DNA from: Providencia heimbachae ATCC 35613
GTDB taxonomy: Bacteria > Pseudomonadota > Gammaproteobacteria > Enterobacterales > Enterobacteriaceae
Length of the DNA stretch: 64,000 nucleotides
Direction of reading: 5' to 3'
Assembly: GCF_001655055.1 (NCBI RefSeq)
Contig: NZ_LXEW01000041.1
Location: 1-64,000, forward strand
Below, in pieces: positions 1 to 9,969 of this stretch. Under the pieces are notes generated by a model that saw only the letters and a program-made list of their open reading frames with translations, was not told the origin of the DNA and made no database searches. The position numbers and the translations under genes are program-made. Each line of letters opens with the position of its first letter. Positions within the stretch are counted from its first letter, which is position 1.

Positions 1-382
1 CTTGTTTTGCCGTTTGCTCTCGTGGACTTCACGGATAGAGCCTTGCCAATACGCAATACAGCAGACCCCCCCTTTTTTATTCTCACTAAACCGTCTATTT
101 AATTTTTGCATCCACTATCTAGCTAGATTTGCCTGACACAAAGTGCTGAATAGCAACTCACTTGCTTGGAATAGTAGGTTTGTTAGCAATGATTAAAAGA
201 CACAAGGGCTGTACGATCTTTTATGGTAGTTAGATGCTTAAGCTTTATTAGTCGGTGTGGATTATGCGCTAAATCGCCTCAACTAGATAAGATATAACAG
301 GCTATGTTTGGTATACTGAGGTAAGCGTAAAGTAAATAATGTTAGATCCTAGCTATTTTTCCATTATGTAGGAATTCGAAAC
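1..382. other. Left-edge region without a recognised gene
   Basis: No product is recognised here. On the minus strand an ATG at 111-109 opens a frame of 37 codons that stays open to the window edge; it is rich in Lys and Arg, and its upstream ribosome-binding site is weak. It could be the start of a gene outside the window or chance. The stretch 112-382 is AT-rich and presumably holds the yafD promoter, but I could not pick convincing -35/-10 boxes. Confidence 0.3.
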
Positions 383-1174
383 GTGGCGAAAAGAACCTAT
401 TCTGTTAGATATATTGCAGGTCAGCCCGCTAAACGTATTCAACCTATGCCTATACATATGCTAGGGGAATCACTTCCAATTGGCTTGCCTTTATTTTCAG
501 CAGGTGAAACGTTAGATGTGGTGACTTGGAATATATATAAACAGCAACGACCTAATTGGAAAGCTGTTTTAGCCGAGTTAGTCAAAGATAAAAAGCTGAT
601 ATTACTGCAAGAAGCACAAATGTCCCCTGAGCTGATATCGTTTGCTGCATCTCATCAATTAATTGCCGATCAAGTTCCTGCATTACCTTTCTCTCCTCAT
701 CCTGCGGGTGTAATGACCTTAGCAACTTCACATCCTATTTATTGCTGTCCATTACGTGAAAAAGAACCTTTATTGCGCTTAGCCAAGTCAGCATTGATCA
801 CTGTGTATCCTTTACCAAATGGAAAACAATTGATGGTCGCTAATGTACATGCTATCAATTTTAGCTTTGGTGTTGATGTTTATACAAGACAGCTCAACAA
901 ATTAGGTATCCATATCGGAAAACATGTTGGTCCGGTTATTTTAGCGGGGGATTTTAATGCTTGGAGTCGCCAAAGAGTTAATGCATTGAAGCGTTTTATA
1001 CGTAGTGTTGGGCTAAAAGAAATTAATTATACCATCGATGTACGTACTAAAGCGTTTGGCCGACCACTCGATTATATATTTTATCGAGGATTAAAAATCA
1101 ATGATAGTTATGTAGTAAGTACAGATGCATCCGATCATAACCCGATAATCACGCAATTTAAATTGCCAAAGTAA
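383..1174 (+). CDS. yafD: YafD-like endonuclease/exonuclease/phosphatase family protein
   Basis: The 263-residue protein matches E. coli YafD closely from memory, including its length. It belongs to the metal-dependent endonuclease/exonuclease/phosphatase (DNase I-like) superfamily. Visible hallmarks are the early TWNIYKQQRP block (about 48-57), the LLQEA motif carrying the metal-binding Glu (about 74-78), the GDFNAWSR motif (about 189-196) and the terminal SDHNP motif with the catalytic His (about 248-252). No signal peptide is evident. The start is GTG at 383, which gives the family's usual N-terminus. The biological substrate of YafD is not established, so only the family can be stated. 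It stands alone on the plus strand, 82 bases before the next gene. Confidence 0.9.
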   Translation: MAKRTYSVRYIAGQPAKRIQPMPIHMLGESLPIGLPLFSAGETLDVVTWNIYKQQRPNWKAVLAELVKDKKLILLQEAQMSPELISFAASHQLIADQVPALPFSPHPAGVMTLATSHPIYCCPLREKEPLLRLAKSALITVYPLPNGKQLMVANVHAINFSFGVDVYTRQLNKLGIHIGKHVGPVILAGDFNAWSRQRVNALKRFIRSVGLKEINYTIDVRTKAFGRPLDYIFYRGLKINDSYVVSTDASDHNPIITQFKLPK

Positions 1175-1256
1175 TCTCATCTTTAAGATAAAACCACCTT
1201 ATTTATCTCTCTATTTATTGTAGATTTTATAATTATAGATCGATGAGGATAAATCA

Positions 1257-1832
1257 TTGCGGCTTCTACTAATATTTATTATTTCTCTGTATTCCTTTAG
1301 CGCTGTAGGAAATGAAAGCCTTACTCTAGCTAAGTATGCGGAACAATTACCTCGCTTAGTTATATATGACTCTTCGTACCGTAAAATTGATTACCCTAAC
1401 GGCGATATTCCTAAAAACTATGGTGTTTGTTCTGATGTTGTTATCCGTAGTTATAGACTAATGGGGATAGACCTACAACAGCGTTTACATGAAGACATTA
1501 AAAAAAATTTCAGTTTGTATCCTAGCCACTTAATATGGGGACTAAATAAACCCGATACAAATATTGACCATCGCCGCGTACCGAACTTAGAAGTATTTTT
1601 TGCTCGTAAAGGTTCTGTAAAACCCATCACAATGAATGAGAACGATTACCTTCCCGGTGATATTGTTTCATGGCGGCTAGATAACGGTAGACCTCATATT
1701 GGTATTGTCACTACGTTAAAGTCAATAGATAACCAGCGTTATTTAGTTATGCATAATATTGGGTATGGGCAAGTGGCTGAAGATGTTTTATTTAATTGGA
1801 ATATAACGGGTCACTATGCTTATCTTAAATAA
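1257..1832 (+). CDS. DUF1287 exported protein (YijF-like)
   Basis: The 191-residue protein has an N-terminal signal peptide (hydrophobic residues 2-17, cleavage probably near Gly18-Asn19). The rest is a DUF1287 domain, as in E. coli YijF. The family resembles NlpC/P60 or CHAP cysteine amidases. Here a Cys sits in YGVCSDVV (about residue 58) and a His in RPHIGIV (about 148), consistent with a Cys-His catalytic pair. The start is TTG at 1257, preceded by GAGGAT seven bases upstream; no better ATG exists in frame. A periplasmic peptidoglycan or peptide amidase role is a family-based guess. Neighbours give no functional hint. Confidence 0.75.
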   Translation: MRLLLIFIISLYSFSAVGNESLTLAKYAEQLPRLVIYDSSYRKIDYPNGDIPKNYGVCSDVVIRSYRLMGIDLQQRLHEDIKKNFSLYPSHLIWGLNKPDTNIDHRRVPNLEVFFARKGSVKPITMNENDYLPGDIVSWRLDNGRPHIGIVTTLKSIDNQRYLVMHNIGYGQVAEDVLFNWNITGHYAYLK

Positions 1833-2042
1833 GATTGATATTTATCTGTGACAGTTACAGTGTGAATTATAATCTTTATTTATTTGTTAGACTAATTTTT
1901 TGTATAAAGATAATTGATTTTATTTATTATGTTATTAATTATATTTATCTAAATATATTGGCTATTATTTAAAATGAACTATATTTATAAGGTGTAAACA
2001 TGATTATTTAGTCATTCAATCGATTTAAGGTCAATTAACATC

Positions 2043-3230
2043 ATGAAAAATATAGTTATTGTTGGTGGTGGTACCGGCGGGACAATGCTTGCAAACACAC
2101 TCGCACGAAAATTGAATAAAGATATTTTTGCTAAAAAAATAAAAATTACGTTAATAACAGATAATCCTATTCATTATTACAAACCTGCTTTCATGTATGT
2201 TGCATTTAATTTATTTTTTCAAGAAGAGTTAAGTCGTAGTGAACGTTCACTATTACGACCAGAAATTAATTTAGTTATTGATAAGATAGAATCATTCGAC
2301 TTTAAAAATAAAGAATTAAAATCTAGAAATGGTAAAAATTATAACTATGACTTTTTAGTGGTTGCGACAGGTTGCGTTCCTAGACCTGACCGGATTGAAG
2401 GTTTGAAAGAAATTGGCAATCATTTCTATGCTTATGACCCTGCTCGAAAATTAGCAGATCAATTATCTAAAATAGAAAAAGGGCGGATCTTTATTACGGT
2501 TTCTTTCCCTGAAACACCGAATGTACCTCACCAATGCGGTATTGCACCAATGGAAACCACTTTGATGCTAGATGATTTTTTACGTAAACGCCGCGTAAGA
2601 GATAATATTGAAATTGTTTATACTTATCCGACGGTTTCTCAGTTATTACGAAATTGTCTTTTCTTACAGCAGCCTGTGTGTGAAGTTATTCCTGAAATCT
2701 TTAATATTAAAAACATTAAGGCTCAGAGAGGGTTTACTTTAAATAATGTCGATCCGGATAAAAAAATAGCTTATTCAAAAGAAGGTGATGCGCAGCCTTT
2801 TGATATTTTAATTAGCACCCCACCAATCACAGCTGTTGAAGCCGTGATTAATACTGGATTAAGTGAGCATAATAATGGCGAAGGCTGGCTACCGACAGAC
2901 CATGAAACTATGCAAGTATATGGAGTTGATGGTGTTTATGTTATTGGAGACACCGTTGATTTACCGATTAGTAAGGCGGGTGGAAGTTGCCATAATCAGG
3001 CTGCGATTATTGCTGATAATATTTGTGGCGAATTAACCTATGGCTACCCGTCTGCTATTTATGATGGGCGGGTACAGGCTGTCGCTCAAATGGGGCTACA
3101 TGCCGGAATGCCACTACAGTACGACTATAAACATGATGTAGTCCCCATTCCGCCAACTAAATTGGGCGGATTACTGAGAAATGGCTTTAATCGAGGTATC
3201 TATTGGGCTGCCATTCGCGGCTTAGTGTAA
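2043..3230 (+). CDS. Sulfide:quinone oxidoreductase-like FAD-dependent oxidoreductase
   Basis: This 395-residue flavoprotein belongs to the sulfide:quinone oxidoreductase (SQR)/type II NADH dehydrogenase superfamily. It starts with a dinucleotide-binding motif (IVGGGTGGTMLA, about 5-16). It carries ATGC near residue 119 and HQCG near 163, positions that resemble the redox cysteines of SQR, plus a further Cys in GGSCHNQ near 320. The second FAD motif is VYVIGD (about 299-304). SQR oxidises sulfide at the membrane and reduces quinone. The gene is followed after 15 bases by a DUF1641 gene, a common partner of SQR-type flavoproteins, and then by methionine gamma-lyase. Sulfide or a related thiol is therefore the likely substrate; the exact one is inferred. 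Confidence 0.75.
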   Translation: MKNIVIVGGGTGGTMLANTLARKLNKDIFAKKIKITLITDNPIHYYKPAFMYVAFNLFFQEELSRSERSLLRPEINLVIDKIESFDFKNKELKSRNGKNYNYDFLVVATGCVPRPDRIEGLKEIGNHFYAYDPARKLADQLSKIEKGRIFITVSFPETPNVPHQCGIAPMETTLMLDDFLRKRRVRDNIEIVYTYPTVSQLLRNCLFLQQPVCEVIPEIFNIKNIKAQRGFTLNNVDPDKKIAYSKEGDAQPFDILISTPPITAVEAVINTGLSEHNNGEGWLPTDHETMQVYGVDGVYVIGDTVDLPISKAGGSCHNQAAIIADNICGELTYGYPSAIYDGRVQAVAQMGLHAGMPLQYDYKHDVVPIPPTKLGGLLRNGFNRGIYWAAIRGLV

Positions 3231-3245
3231 TAAGGGGAAAACATC

Positions 3246-3638
3246 ATGTCGAATGATAATACGCAAGCAAAACTGGCAGAGTTACTGAATTCTGAGGCGG
3301 GTGATCATCTTGCCGAAAAATTAGCACCGTTATTACAACTAAAGCGCATGGATAATATTGTTGATTTACTTTCATTAGTATCGGATTTAGTGGATATCCT
3401 TGATTTAGGTACAGTAGAGAAATTATCAAATTCGTTTGAAGATACCCTAACACCTGTATGGGAGCTTGGAACGGCTTACAATATGGCCAAAATGGAAGCT
3501 CTTTATGATGATAAGGCGCCTAATTTTCGCTCAACGTATAGCCTATTAAAAGACCCTAATACATTACGTGGCATTAGTACCGTTTTACGAACATTGCAAA
3601 TTGTTGGCTCTCGGTTATCTCAAGCCAAAGAAGATTAA
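3246..3638 (+). CDS. DUF1641 family protein
   Basis: A 130-residue soluble, largely helical protein with no signal peptide. The central LVSDLVDILDLGTVEKL stretch (about 43-59) and the overall size fit DUF1641. These proteins are usually encoded next to SQR-like flavoproteins or formate dehydrogenase parts, and their molecular role is not established. The gene begins 15 bases after the flavoprotein stop and ends 15 bases before the methionine gamma-lyase start, so the three look like one operon. I infer that it is an accessory factor or subunit for the flavoprotein. Confidence 0.75.
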   Translation: MSNDNTQAKLAELLNSEAGDHLAEKLAPLLQLKRMDNIVDLLSLVSDLVDILDLGTVEKLSNSFEDTLTPVWELGTAYNMAKMEALYDDKAPNFRSTYSLLKDPNTLRGISTVLRTLQIVGSRLSQAKED

Positions 3639-3653
3639 TTTTTCGGAGGTGGT

Positions 3654-4838
3654 ATGAATTTAGATAAGGTAAGTTCTTTTGATACAAGAATAATACATAG
3701 TCATTATCGTTCTAATGAAAATTTAGGATCGCTAGCTTCCCCTATATACCAAACGTCTACTTATGTATTTAAAACAGTAGAAGAGGGAGCAGCCTGTTTT
3801 AGTGGTGAACAAAATGGTTATATGTACACCCGAATAAGCAATCCGACATTAGATTTATTAGAAAAACGAATCGCAAATTTAGAAGAAGGTGAAGCGGCTG
3901 TCGTTTTTTCTTCAGGAATGGGGGCAATTACATCGACTTTCTGGTCACTATTAAATCCGGGTGATGAATTATTGGTTGATATGACGGTATATGGTTGTAC
4001 CTATGCTTTTTTTAATCATGGACTTGCACGCTTTGGTATTAATGTCCGTCATATTGATATGAGTAATCCGGTGAATGTTAAACAAGAAATTACGCCTAAA
4101 ACGCGAATGATATTTTTTGAATCACCAGCTAACCCAAATATGCGTTTGGTTGATATCGAGGCAGTCAGTAAGATAGCACATCATCATAATATACTTGTTG
4201 CTGTTGATAATACTTATTGTACCCCTTATATACAAAAACCAATTACGTTGGGCGCGGATATATCCCTTCACTCATTGACTAAATATATGAATGGACATGG
4301 GGATGTAATGGCTGGCGCAGTTATTACTACCGCAGAACTGGCTAAGCAAATCCGTTTGGTTGGGCTAAAAGATATGACAGGTGCATGTTTATCACCCCAC
4401 GATGCAAACTTAGTGCTGAGGGGAATGAAAACATTACCTATACGTATGGAGCGAATTGTTGAAAACGCACAGAAGGTGGCGGAATACTTAGCTTCTCACC
4501 CAAAAATTGAACAAATAATGTATCCTGGATTAGCTAATTTTACCCAATTTTCATTAGCGCAAAAGCAAATGAAGTTACCGGGAGGGATGATTGCATGTGA
4601 GCTAAACGGTGGATTTGAAGCGGGCAAACAGTTTTTAAATCGTCTCAATTTATTTTCTCGGGCTGTCAGTTTAGGCGATTGTGAATCTTTAGCTCAGCAT
4701 CCAGCGAGTATGACTCACTCGACTTATTCCCCAGAAGAAAGAAAACAGTATGGTATTAGTGATGGATTGATTCGCCTTTCAATTGGTTTAGAGAGTGCCG
4801 ATGATTTGATTGCTGATATTAGACAAGCTTTAATTTGA
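3654..4838 (+). CDS. mdeA: Methionine gamma-lyase (PLP-dependent)
   Basis: The 394-residue Cys/Met-metabolism PLP enzyme splits L-methionine into methanethiol, 2-oxobutyrate and ammonia; such enzymes can also desulfhydrate cysteine or homocysteine. Family landmarks are present: Tyr58-Thr-Arg60 (phosphate contact from the partner subunit), Tyr113-Gly-Cys115, and the PLP lysine near 210 in LTKYMNGHGD. The Cys at 115 corresponds to Cys116 of Pseudomonas putida methionine gamma-lyase and distinguishes this enzyme from cystathionine lyases and synthases, which usually lack it. A GGAGG ribosome-binding site precedes the ATG. It is the last gene of the flavoprotein-DUF1641-mdeA set. Confidence 0.88.
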   Translation: MNLDKVSSFDTRIIHSHYRSNENLGSLASPIYQTSTYVFKTVEEGAACFSGEQNGYMYTRISNPTLDLLEKRIANLEEGEAAVVFSSGMGAITSTFWSLLNPGDELLVDMTVYGCTYAFFNHGLARFGINVRHIDMSNPVNVKQEITPKTRMIFFESPANPNMRLVDIEAVSKIAHHHNILVAVDNTYCTPYIQKPITLGADISLHSLTKYMNGHGDVMAGAVITTAELAKQIRLVGLKDMTGACLSPHDANLVLRGMKTLPIRMERIVENAQKVAEYLASHPKIEQIMYPGLANFTQFSLAQKQMKLPGGMIACELNGGFEAGKQFLNRLNLFSRAVSLGDCESLAQHPASMTHSTYSPEERKQYGISDGLIRLSIGLESADDLIADIRQALI

Positions 4839-4854
4839 TTATAAAGCAAGATAT

Positions 4855-4889
4855 CGAGTTGCAGATTATCTTCTGCAACTCGAATTATT
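4855..4889 (+). terminator. Terminator hairpin between mdeA and proY
   Basis: An 11-bp perfect stem (4855-4865 with 4872-4882) with a 6-base loop lies between the convergent mdeA and proY genes and is followed by AATTATTT. It can serve mdeA and, read on the other strand, proY. Confidence 0.65.
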
Positions 4890-4903
4890 TCATGTCTTAA
4901 TTT

Positions 4904-6286
4904 CTACAGGTCCGCTTCCCGAGATTTTTGAAAAGTACGCATAAAGAAGAATGCAATTGTCAGTATTGCTACCCAAGCAAAGCCAACAATCAAGGCGACT
5001 TGAGTGTCTTTGAAAAATCCAAGTAGTGCGATAACAAAGACCATAAATGCAATGGTAATTGCCGGTCCGATAGGCCAAAAAGGAACAGGGAATTTGAGTT
5101 TTTTAACGTCTTCCTTGCTCATTTGGCGGCGCATAGCAACTTGAGAAAGTAAAATCATCAACCAAACCCAAACGGTTGCAAAGGTTGCTATTGAGGCAAT
5201 AATAACGAAGATTTTCTCAGGTAAGAGGAAGTTTAAGTATACGCCAAGCAGCATGACAACTGACATCACCAATACCGTCACCCAAGGTACGCCATTGCTG
5301 GTGAGCTTAGTGAAAACTTTTGGCGCTTGTTTGTTTTGCGCCATGCCGTACATCATGCGGCCTGCACCGAAAATATCACTGTTAATCGCTGAAATTGCGG
5401 CGGTAATTACCACTATATTAAGAATGTTTGCAGCGGAAGTGATGTTAAGGCTTGAGAAAATTTGGACAAATGGGCTGCCATTTTGACCAACTTGGTTCCA
5501 TGGATAGATACACATTAGTATAAATAGCGTTAACCCATAGAATAATAGAATGCGAATAGGTACGGCATTGATAGCTTTTGGGATGGTTTTTTCTGGATCT
5601 TGCGCTTCACTCGCCGTGATACCGATAACTTCAATGCCACCAAATGCAAACATAACAATGGCAAGGGAGGCAATCACCCCTTCAATACCATTAGGCATAA
5701 AGCCCCCATGTTCCCATAGGTTTTGGATGCCAACTGCATGGCCGGTTTCTTTGCCAAAGCCGTAGAACATTAAGAAAGCGCCACCGACAATCATCGCGAT
5801 AATGGCGCTGACTTTCACAATAGAAAGCCAAAATTCCATCTCACCAAAGATTTTGACATGACATAAATTGAGTGCGCCAATAAATAGCACGATACTAAGC
5901 ACCCATATCCATTGGTCGACATCAGGGAACCAGAAGCCCATATACATACCAAAGGCGGTGATATCGGCCAAGCACACAACTAGCATTTCGAAAACATAGT
6001 TCCAGCCAGTTAAGAAACCCGCTAATGGCCCCATATAATGGCTAGCATAGTGAGAGAAAGAGCCCGGAGCGGGATTATGAACAGCCATTTCACCTAATGC
6101 ACGCATCACCATAAAAACAGCTGCACCACCGACCATATAAGCGATTAATACTGCCGGTCCTGCAGCCTGAATGGCTGATGCTGAACCATAGAATAACCCA
6201 GTCCCAATCGCAGATCCTAGCGCCATGAAGCGAATATGCCTGACGCTCAGCCCCTTTCTGAGTTGATTTTGTTCACTACTTTGCAT
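4904..6286 (-). CDS. proY: ProY-type amino-acid permease (APC family)
   Basis: The 460-residue inner-membrane transporter of the amino acid-polyamine-organocation family has about 12 membrane segments. The N-terminal [16 protein letters not shown] (about 17-32) and the [13 protein letters not shown] loop are typical of the AroP/ProY/CycA group. End-to-end resemblance is best to E. coli ProY, a putative proline permease, including MIYGMA-like and ATVWVW segments. Substrate specificity cannot be read from sequence, and proline is inferred from the best-matching homologue. YifK-like or other permeases remain possible. It is transcribed alone, divergent from queE, with 176 bases between them. Confidence 0.82.
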   Translation of the reverse strand: MQSSEQNQLRKGLSVRHIRFMALGSAIGTGLFYGSASAIQAAGPAVLIAYMVGGAAVFMVMRALGEMAVHNPAPGSFSHYASHYMGPLAGFLTGWNYVFEMLVVCLADITAFGMYMGFWFPDVDQWIWVLSIVLFIGALNLCHVKIFGEMEFWLSIVKVSAIIAMIVGGAFLMFYGFGKETGHAVGIQNLWEHGGFMPNGIEGVIASLAIVMFAFGGIEVIGITASEAQDPEKTIPKAINAVPIRILLFYGLTLFILMCIYPWNQVGQNGSPFVQIFSSLNITSAANILNIVVITAAISAINSDIFGAGRMMYGMAQNKQAPKVFTKLTSNGVPWVTVLVMSVVMLLGVYLNFLLPEKIFVIIASIATFATVWVWLMILLSQVAMRRQMSKEDVKKLKFPVPFWPIGPAITIAFMVFVIALLGFFKDTQVALIVGFAWVAILTIAFFFMRTFQKSREADL

Positions 6287-6462
6287 GTCTTTTCCTGTCT
6301 CTTTCTTAGTATGAGATAATGCACCGAATATTGTTTCGGTTTTGTTTATCGATTCTGGCGTACTTTATGAACCCAAGGTGGCTACATTATCACAAAGTGC
6401 CTTGTTCGTGAGATAGATATCTGCAATATAATACACATCAGGTTGACTATTTTAGGAGTGAT

Positions 6463-7134
6463 ATGAAATACCCAATTAATGAGATCTTTCAAACCTTACA
6501 AGGAGAGGGAGTTTTTACCGGTGTTCCGGCTATTTTTATTCGGTTGCAAGGTTGCCCCGTAGGCTGTAGCTGGTGTGATACAAAGCAAACATGGGAAGTA
6601 GAAACAAACAAAGAAACCGTGCTGGGTGATATCGCGCTAAAAACGTTAGATAACGATGAGTGGGCAATGGCAGATGCTACAGCACTAATCGCTTTGATGA
6701 CTGCAAAGAATTATAGTGCAAAACACATCGTGATCACGGGGGGCGAGCCTTGTATCTATGATTTGACACCATTAACACAATTGCTTGAATTAAATGGTTA
6801 TCAGTGCCAAATAGAAACCAGTGGAACCTACCCGATTCAGTGTAGTGAAACAACGTGGGTAACCGTTTCCCCGAAAGTAGGGATGAAAGGCGGCTTACAA
6901 GTACTCTCTCAAGCGGTTAATCGCGCTAATGAAATAAAACATCCAGTAGCGAGAGAAAAAGATATTGAAGCGCTGGATAATATATTGGCATTGCGAACAA
7001 TAAAACCTGCACCGATAGTGGCATTACAACCCATCAGTCAAAAAGCTTCAGCGACAAGATTATGTATTGATACATGCATTGAGCGGAATTGGCGGTTGTC
7101 TATTCAGACGCATAAATATTTAGCAATCCCGTAA
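6463..7134 (+). CDS. queE: 7-carboxy-7-deazaguanine synthase QueE
   Basis: A 223-residue radical-SAM enzyme that converts 6-carboxytetrahydropterin to 7-carboxy-7-deazaguanine in queuosine (tRNA) biosynthesis. The substrate motif LQGEGVFTG (about 12-20) precedes the iron-sulfur motif CPVGCSWC, in the C-x3-C-x2-C spacing found in E. coli QueE. The ITGGEP SAM-binding motif lies near residue 91. Length equals that of the E. coli protein. AGGAG upstream supports the ATG at 6463. The preceding pathway enzyme, QueD, is encoded 300 bases away on the other strand. Confidence 0.94.
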   Translation: MKYPINEIFQTLQGEGVFTGVPAIFIRLQGCPVGCSWCDTKQTWEVETNKETVLGDIALKTLDNDEWAMADATALIALMTAKNYSAKHIVITGGEPCIYDLTPLTQLLELNGYQCQIETSGTYPIQCSETTWVTVSPKVGMKGGLQVLSQAVNRANEIKHPVAREKDIEALDNILALRTIKPAPIVALQPISQKASATRLCIDTCIERNWRLSIQTHKYLAIP

Positions 7135-7146
7135 TTATCTGCTTAC

Positions 7147-7266
7147 CCGTCATACTTTGAACCGCAGCGTTGTTGGCTGCGCTCAGTTACTCGAGTCACA
7201 TACTTTTGTATGCTCCACGAGATAGCTTTGCTTGCCGCCTAGCTGCAATTCAAATTATTTAGGGTA
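7147..7266 (+). repeat. ERIC-like palindromic element, tandem copy 1
   Basis: An element of about 120 bases begins CCGTCATACTTTG and ends TTATTTAGGG. Its core CACATACTTTTGTATGCTCC corresponds to the central palindrome of the ERIC/IRU repeat of enterobacteria. A near-identical copy follows after 11 bases. The family assignment rests on recall of the ERIC consensus. Confidence 0.75.
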
Positions 7267-7277
7267 ATTTTTTATAT

Positions 7278-7397
7278 CCGTCATACTTTGAACCGCAGCG
7301 TTGTTGGCTGCGCTCAGTTACTCGAGTCACATACTTTTGTCTGCTCCACGAGATAGCTTTGCTTGCCGCCTAGCTGCAATTCAAATTATTTAGGGTG
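7278..7397 (+). repeat. ERIC-like palindromic element, tandem copy 2
   Basis: A direct repeat of copy 1 at a period of 131 bases. The only internal difference I saw is GTATGC in copy 1 versus GTCTGC in this copy. Both lie between the convergent ends of queE and queD, so they are not expected to interrupt promoters. Confidence 0.75.
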
Positions 7398-7435
7398 ATT
7401 GTTTTTATTTTATAAATTCAAAGGATTAGATAAGA

Positions 7436-7801
7436 TTAATCTTCACCACGATAGATACAACCTGCATTGCAAGTTTCTTTGATAGTCACTGCGCTTAATA
7501 AAGGTAATAACGGCTTGGTTTTTAGCCAGACCCAACGTGCTAATACTTCACTGGTTGGGTTTTCTAATCCATCGATATCATTTAAATAATGATGGTCGAG
7601 CTGTTCTAAAATAGGCTTGAATGCTTTTTTAACATCAGAAAAATCAATAATCCAACCGGTATGTGCATCAACATTTCCAGTGATCTCTAAGCGCACCATG
7701 AAAGAATGACCATGGAGGCGACCGCATTTATGCCCCTCGGGAACATGAGGAAGTTTGTGGGCGGCTTCAAAGTAAAAATCCTTATAGATTGTTGTGCTCA
7801 T
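7436..7801 (-). CDS. queD: 6-carboxy-5,6,7,8-tetrahydropterin synthase QueD
   Basis: A 121-residue enzyme of the 6-pyruvoyl-tetrahydropterin synthase family. It makes 6-carboxytetrahydropterin from dihydroneopterin triphosphate for queuosine synthesis. The zinc ligands are visible as FEAAHKLP (His15) and GRLHGHSF (His30, His32). The catalytic Cys is in GHKCGRL, and the Asp-His pair is in LDHHYLND. Length matches E. coli QueD (120). It ends convergently with queE and lies divergent from cysJ, the same neighbourhood as in E. coli. Confidence 0.94.
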   Translation of the reverse strand: MSTTIYKDFYFEAAHKLPHVPEGHKCGRLHGHSFMVRLEITGNVDAHTGWIIDFSDVKKAFKPILEQLDHHYLNDIDGLENPTSEVLARWVWLKTKPLLPLLSAVTIKETCNAGCIYRGED

Positions 7802-8163
7802 AAAAGTGTCCTTATTAATAATAAATAGTGCATTCTACTGTAATTTTGACTCAAAATATCTTTAATTGACGAATTATTGCTAATCGATTTTATGAGTATT
7901 ATTCATCAGATATTTTCTTTAGGCTTTTTAGCTATTAGTTATGGCTATCGTTTCTTATCTCAATATAGCAGGCTGTTATAACCTTATATCCGTCATAGTT
8001 ATATGCTTTTCATATTTTAGGTCGCAATATTGTCATCTAACTTATTGATAATTGCATAAGACTTGAGGCTTATTTAATTAGAATAATGCTCTCGTTTGTT
8101 TAATCGACATGGTTTTGTTTTTAGAGAATATTTAAATATGAGCAATTTTGAGGTTACAGGATA
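7802..8163. promoter_or_regulatory. Intergenic region between queD and cysJ
   Basis: This 362-base divergent gap must contain the queD and cysJIH promoters. In relatives the cysJIH promoter is activated by the LysR-type regulator CysB with N-acetylserine. CysB sites are degenerate and I could not place one with confidence. No ORF or repeat of note was found. Confidence 0.45.
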
Positions 8164-9969
8164 ATGACAAAAAAACAGCCTCCTTTATCGGCATTACCTA
8201 TATCAACGGAGCAACTGGCACGTTTACAAACAGCGGTGGATGATTATTCATCGCACCAGCTGGCATGGCTTTCAGGTTATTTATGGGGAACGATAAACCA
8301 AAACGCAGGTAATGGTATGCCTGTTAGTGTACCTGTTGCACCCGAAGAAACAGTGACGATTATTTCTGCGTCACAAACAGGAAATGCCCGCCGTTTATCG
8401 GAACAACTTAGAGAGCGTTTAATTAGCGAAAAAATTAATGTTAATTTAATCAATGCGGGTGACTACAAATTTAAACAGATAAACCAAGAAAAAATCTTGG
8501 TGATTGTGGCATCAACACAAGGTGAAGGGGAACCTGCGGAAGAAGCGGTAGCACTGTATAAATACCTTTATTCTAAAAAAGCGCCTAATTTAAGTGAAAC
8601 AAACTATGCGGTTTTTGCGCTAGGTGATTCTTCTTATGAGAAATTTTGCCAAGCAGGGAAGGATTTCGATACGCAATTGGCGAAATTGGGTGCGATATCT
8701 TTATTTGAGCGCATTGATGCCGATGTGGAATACCAAGCCGTTGCGGATGAATGGGTTGAAAATTTAACGCAAAAGCTGAAAGAAAGAGTGCCAACCCAAA
8801 CAACTAGCCAGTTAATCGTCACACAATCAGGCAGTGTAAATGAAATACACTCATCCCCTTACAGTAAAACAGCGCCTTTGACTGCATCATTACTGAATAA
8901 TCAAAAGATAACAGGCAGAGGTTCTCAAAAAGATGTCAGGCATATTGAAATTGATTTAGGTGATTCGGGGCTACGTTATCAGCCGGGTGATTCACTTGGA
9001 ATTTGGTTTGATAATGACCCTGCTTTAGTCGATGAGCTGGTGGGATTATTATGGCTTAATGGTGATGAAGAGGTCTTTATTGGTCAGCAGCGTCATTTAT
9101 TGCGTGATGCATTGATTTACCAACTAGAACTTACTCAAAATACCCATATCATTGTTGAGAAATATGCCCAACTTTCAAAAGATGATGGGTTATTAGCATT
9201 GATAAGTGATAAGTCTGCAATTTTACACTACGCACAAACTACGCCGATTGTTGATATGGTGCGTCAAGCCGCAGCGCAACCCAGCGCTCAGGCATTTATT
9301 GATCTCTTACGGCCCCTGACACCAAGACTATATTCTATCTCTTCATCTCAAGCCGAGTCGGAAGATGAAGTGCATGCTACTGTCGGTGTTGTTCGCTATG
9401 ACATTGATGGCCGGCCACGTACGGGGGGCGCATCCGGTTTTTTAGCGGATCGCTTAGGCGAAGGTGATGAGCTGCGTATTTTCATTGAGCATAATGAAAA
9501 TTTCCGCCTACCAAGTGAGCCATCAACCCCGGTCATCATGATTGGTCCAGGTACTGGAATTGCGCCTTTTCGCGCCTTCTTACAGCAACGCGATAACGAT
9601 GGTGCGAAGGGTAAAAATTGGCTTTTCTTTGGTAATCCTCATTTTGTCGATGACTTCCTTTATCAAGTTGAATGGCAGCGTTATGTCAAAGATGGCTTAT
9701 TAACTCAAATTTCATTGGCATGGTCACGGGATCAGGCACAAAAGGTATATGTGCAGGATAAGTTGCGTGAACAAGGTAAAGAAGTCTGGGATTGGATTGT
9801 GGAAGGTGCACACATCTACGTCTGTGGTGATGCAAATCGCATGGCAAAAGATGTGGAGCAGGCATTATTGGATGTCATCAGTCAGTATGGAAGCATGGAT
9901 AGCGAGCAAGCTGATGAATTTTTAAGTGAGTTGCGTGTAATGCGCCGTTATCAGAGGGATGTTTATTAA
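8164..9969 (+). CDS. cysJ: Sulfite reductase flavoprotein alpha subunit
   Basis: The 601-residue flavoprotein passes electrons from NADPH through FAD and FMN to the CysI hemoprotein for six-electron reduction of sulfite to sulfide. The flavodoxin-like FMN domain (about 60-200) contains [12 protein letters not shown] and STQGEGEP. The FAD domain carries RLYSISSSQ (about 390-398). The NADPH domain carries [12 protein letters not shown] (about 460-471) and ends with the usual RYQRDVY. Length is essentially that of E. coli CysJ (599). The stop overlaps the cysI start by one base (TAATG), indicating translational coupling. Confidence 0.96.
   Translation: MTKKQPPLSALPISTEQLARLQTAVDDYSSHQLAWLSGYLWGTINQNAGNGMPVSVPVAPEETVTIISASQTGNARRLSEQLRERLISEKINVNLINAGDYKFKQINQEKILVIVASTQGEGEPAEEAVALYKYLYSKKAPNLSETNYAVFALGDSSYEKFCQAGKDFDTQLAKLGAISLFERIDADVEYQAVADEWVENLTQKLKERVPTQTTSQLIVTQSGSVNEIHSSPYSKTAPLTASLLNNQKITGRGSQKDVRHIEIDLGDSGLRYQPGDSLGIWFDNDPALVDELVGLLWLNGDEEVFIGQQRHLLRDALIYQLELTQNTHIIVEKYAQLSKDDGLLALISDKSAILHYAQTTPIVDMVRQAAAQPSAQAFIDLLRPLTPRLYSISSSQAESEDEVHATVGVVRYDIDGRPRTGGASGFLADRLGEGDELRIFIEHNENFRLPSEPSTPVIMIGPGTGIAPFRAFLQQRDNDGAKGKNWLFFGNPHFVDDFLYQVEWQRYVKDGLLTQISLAWSRDQAQKVYVQDKLREQGKEVWDWIVEGAHIYVCGDANRMAKDVEQALLDVISQYGSMDSEQADEFLSELRVMRRYQRDVY

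Noticed and set aside
1-111. Minus-strand partial ORF at the left edge as a gene
   Set aside because: Only 37 codons, weak ribosome-binding site and no recognisable similarity; mentioned only as a possibility.
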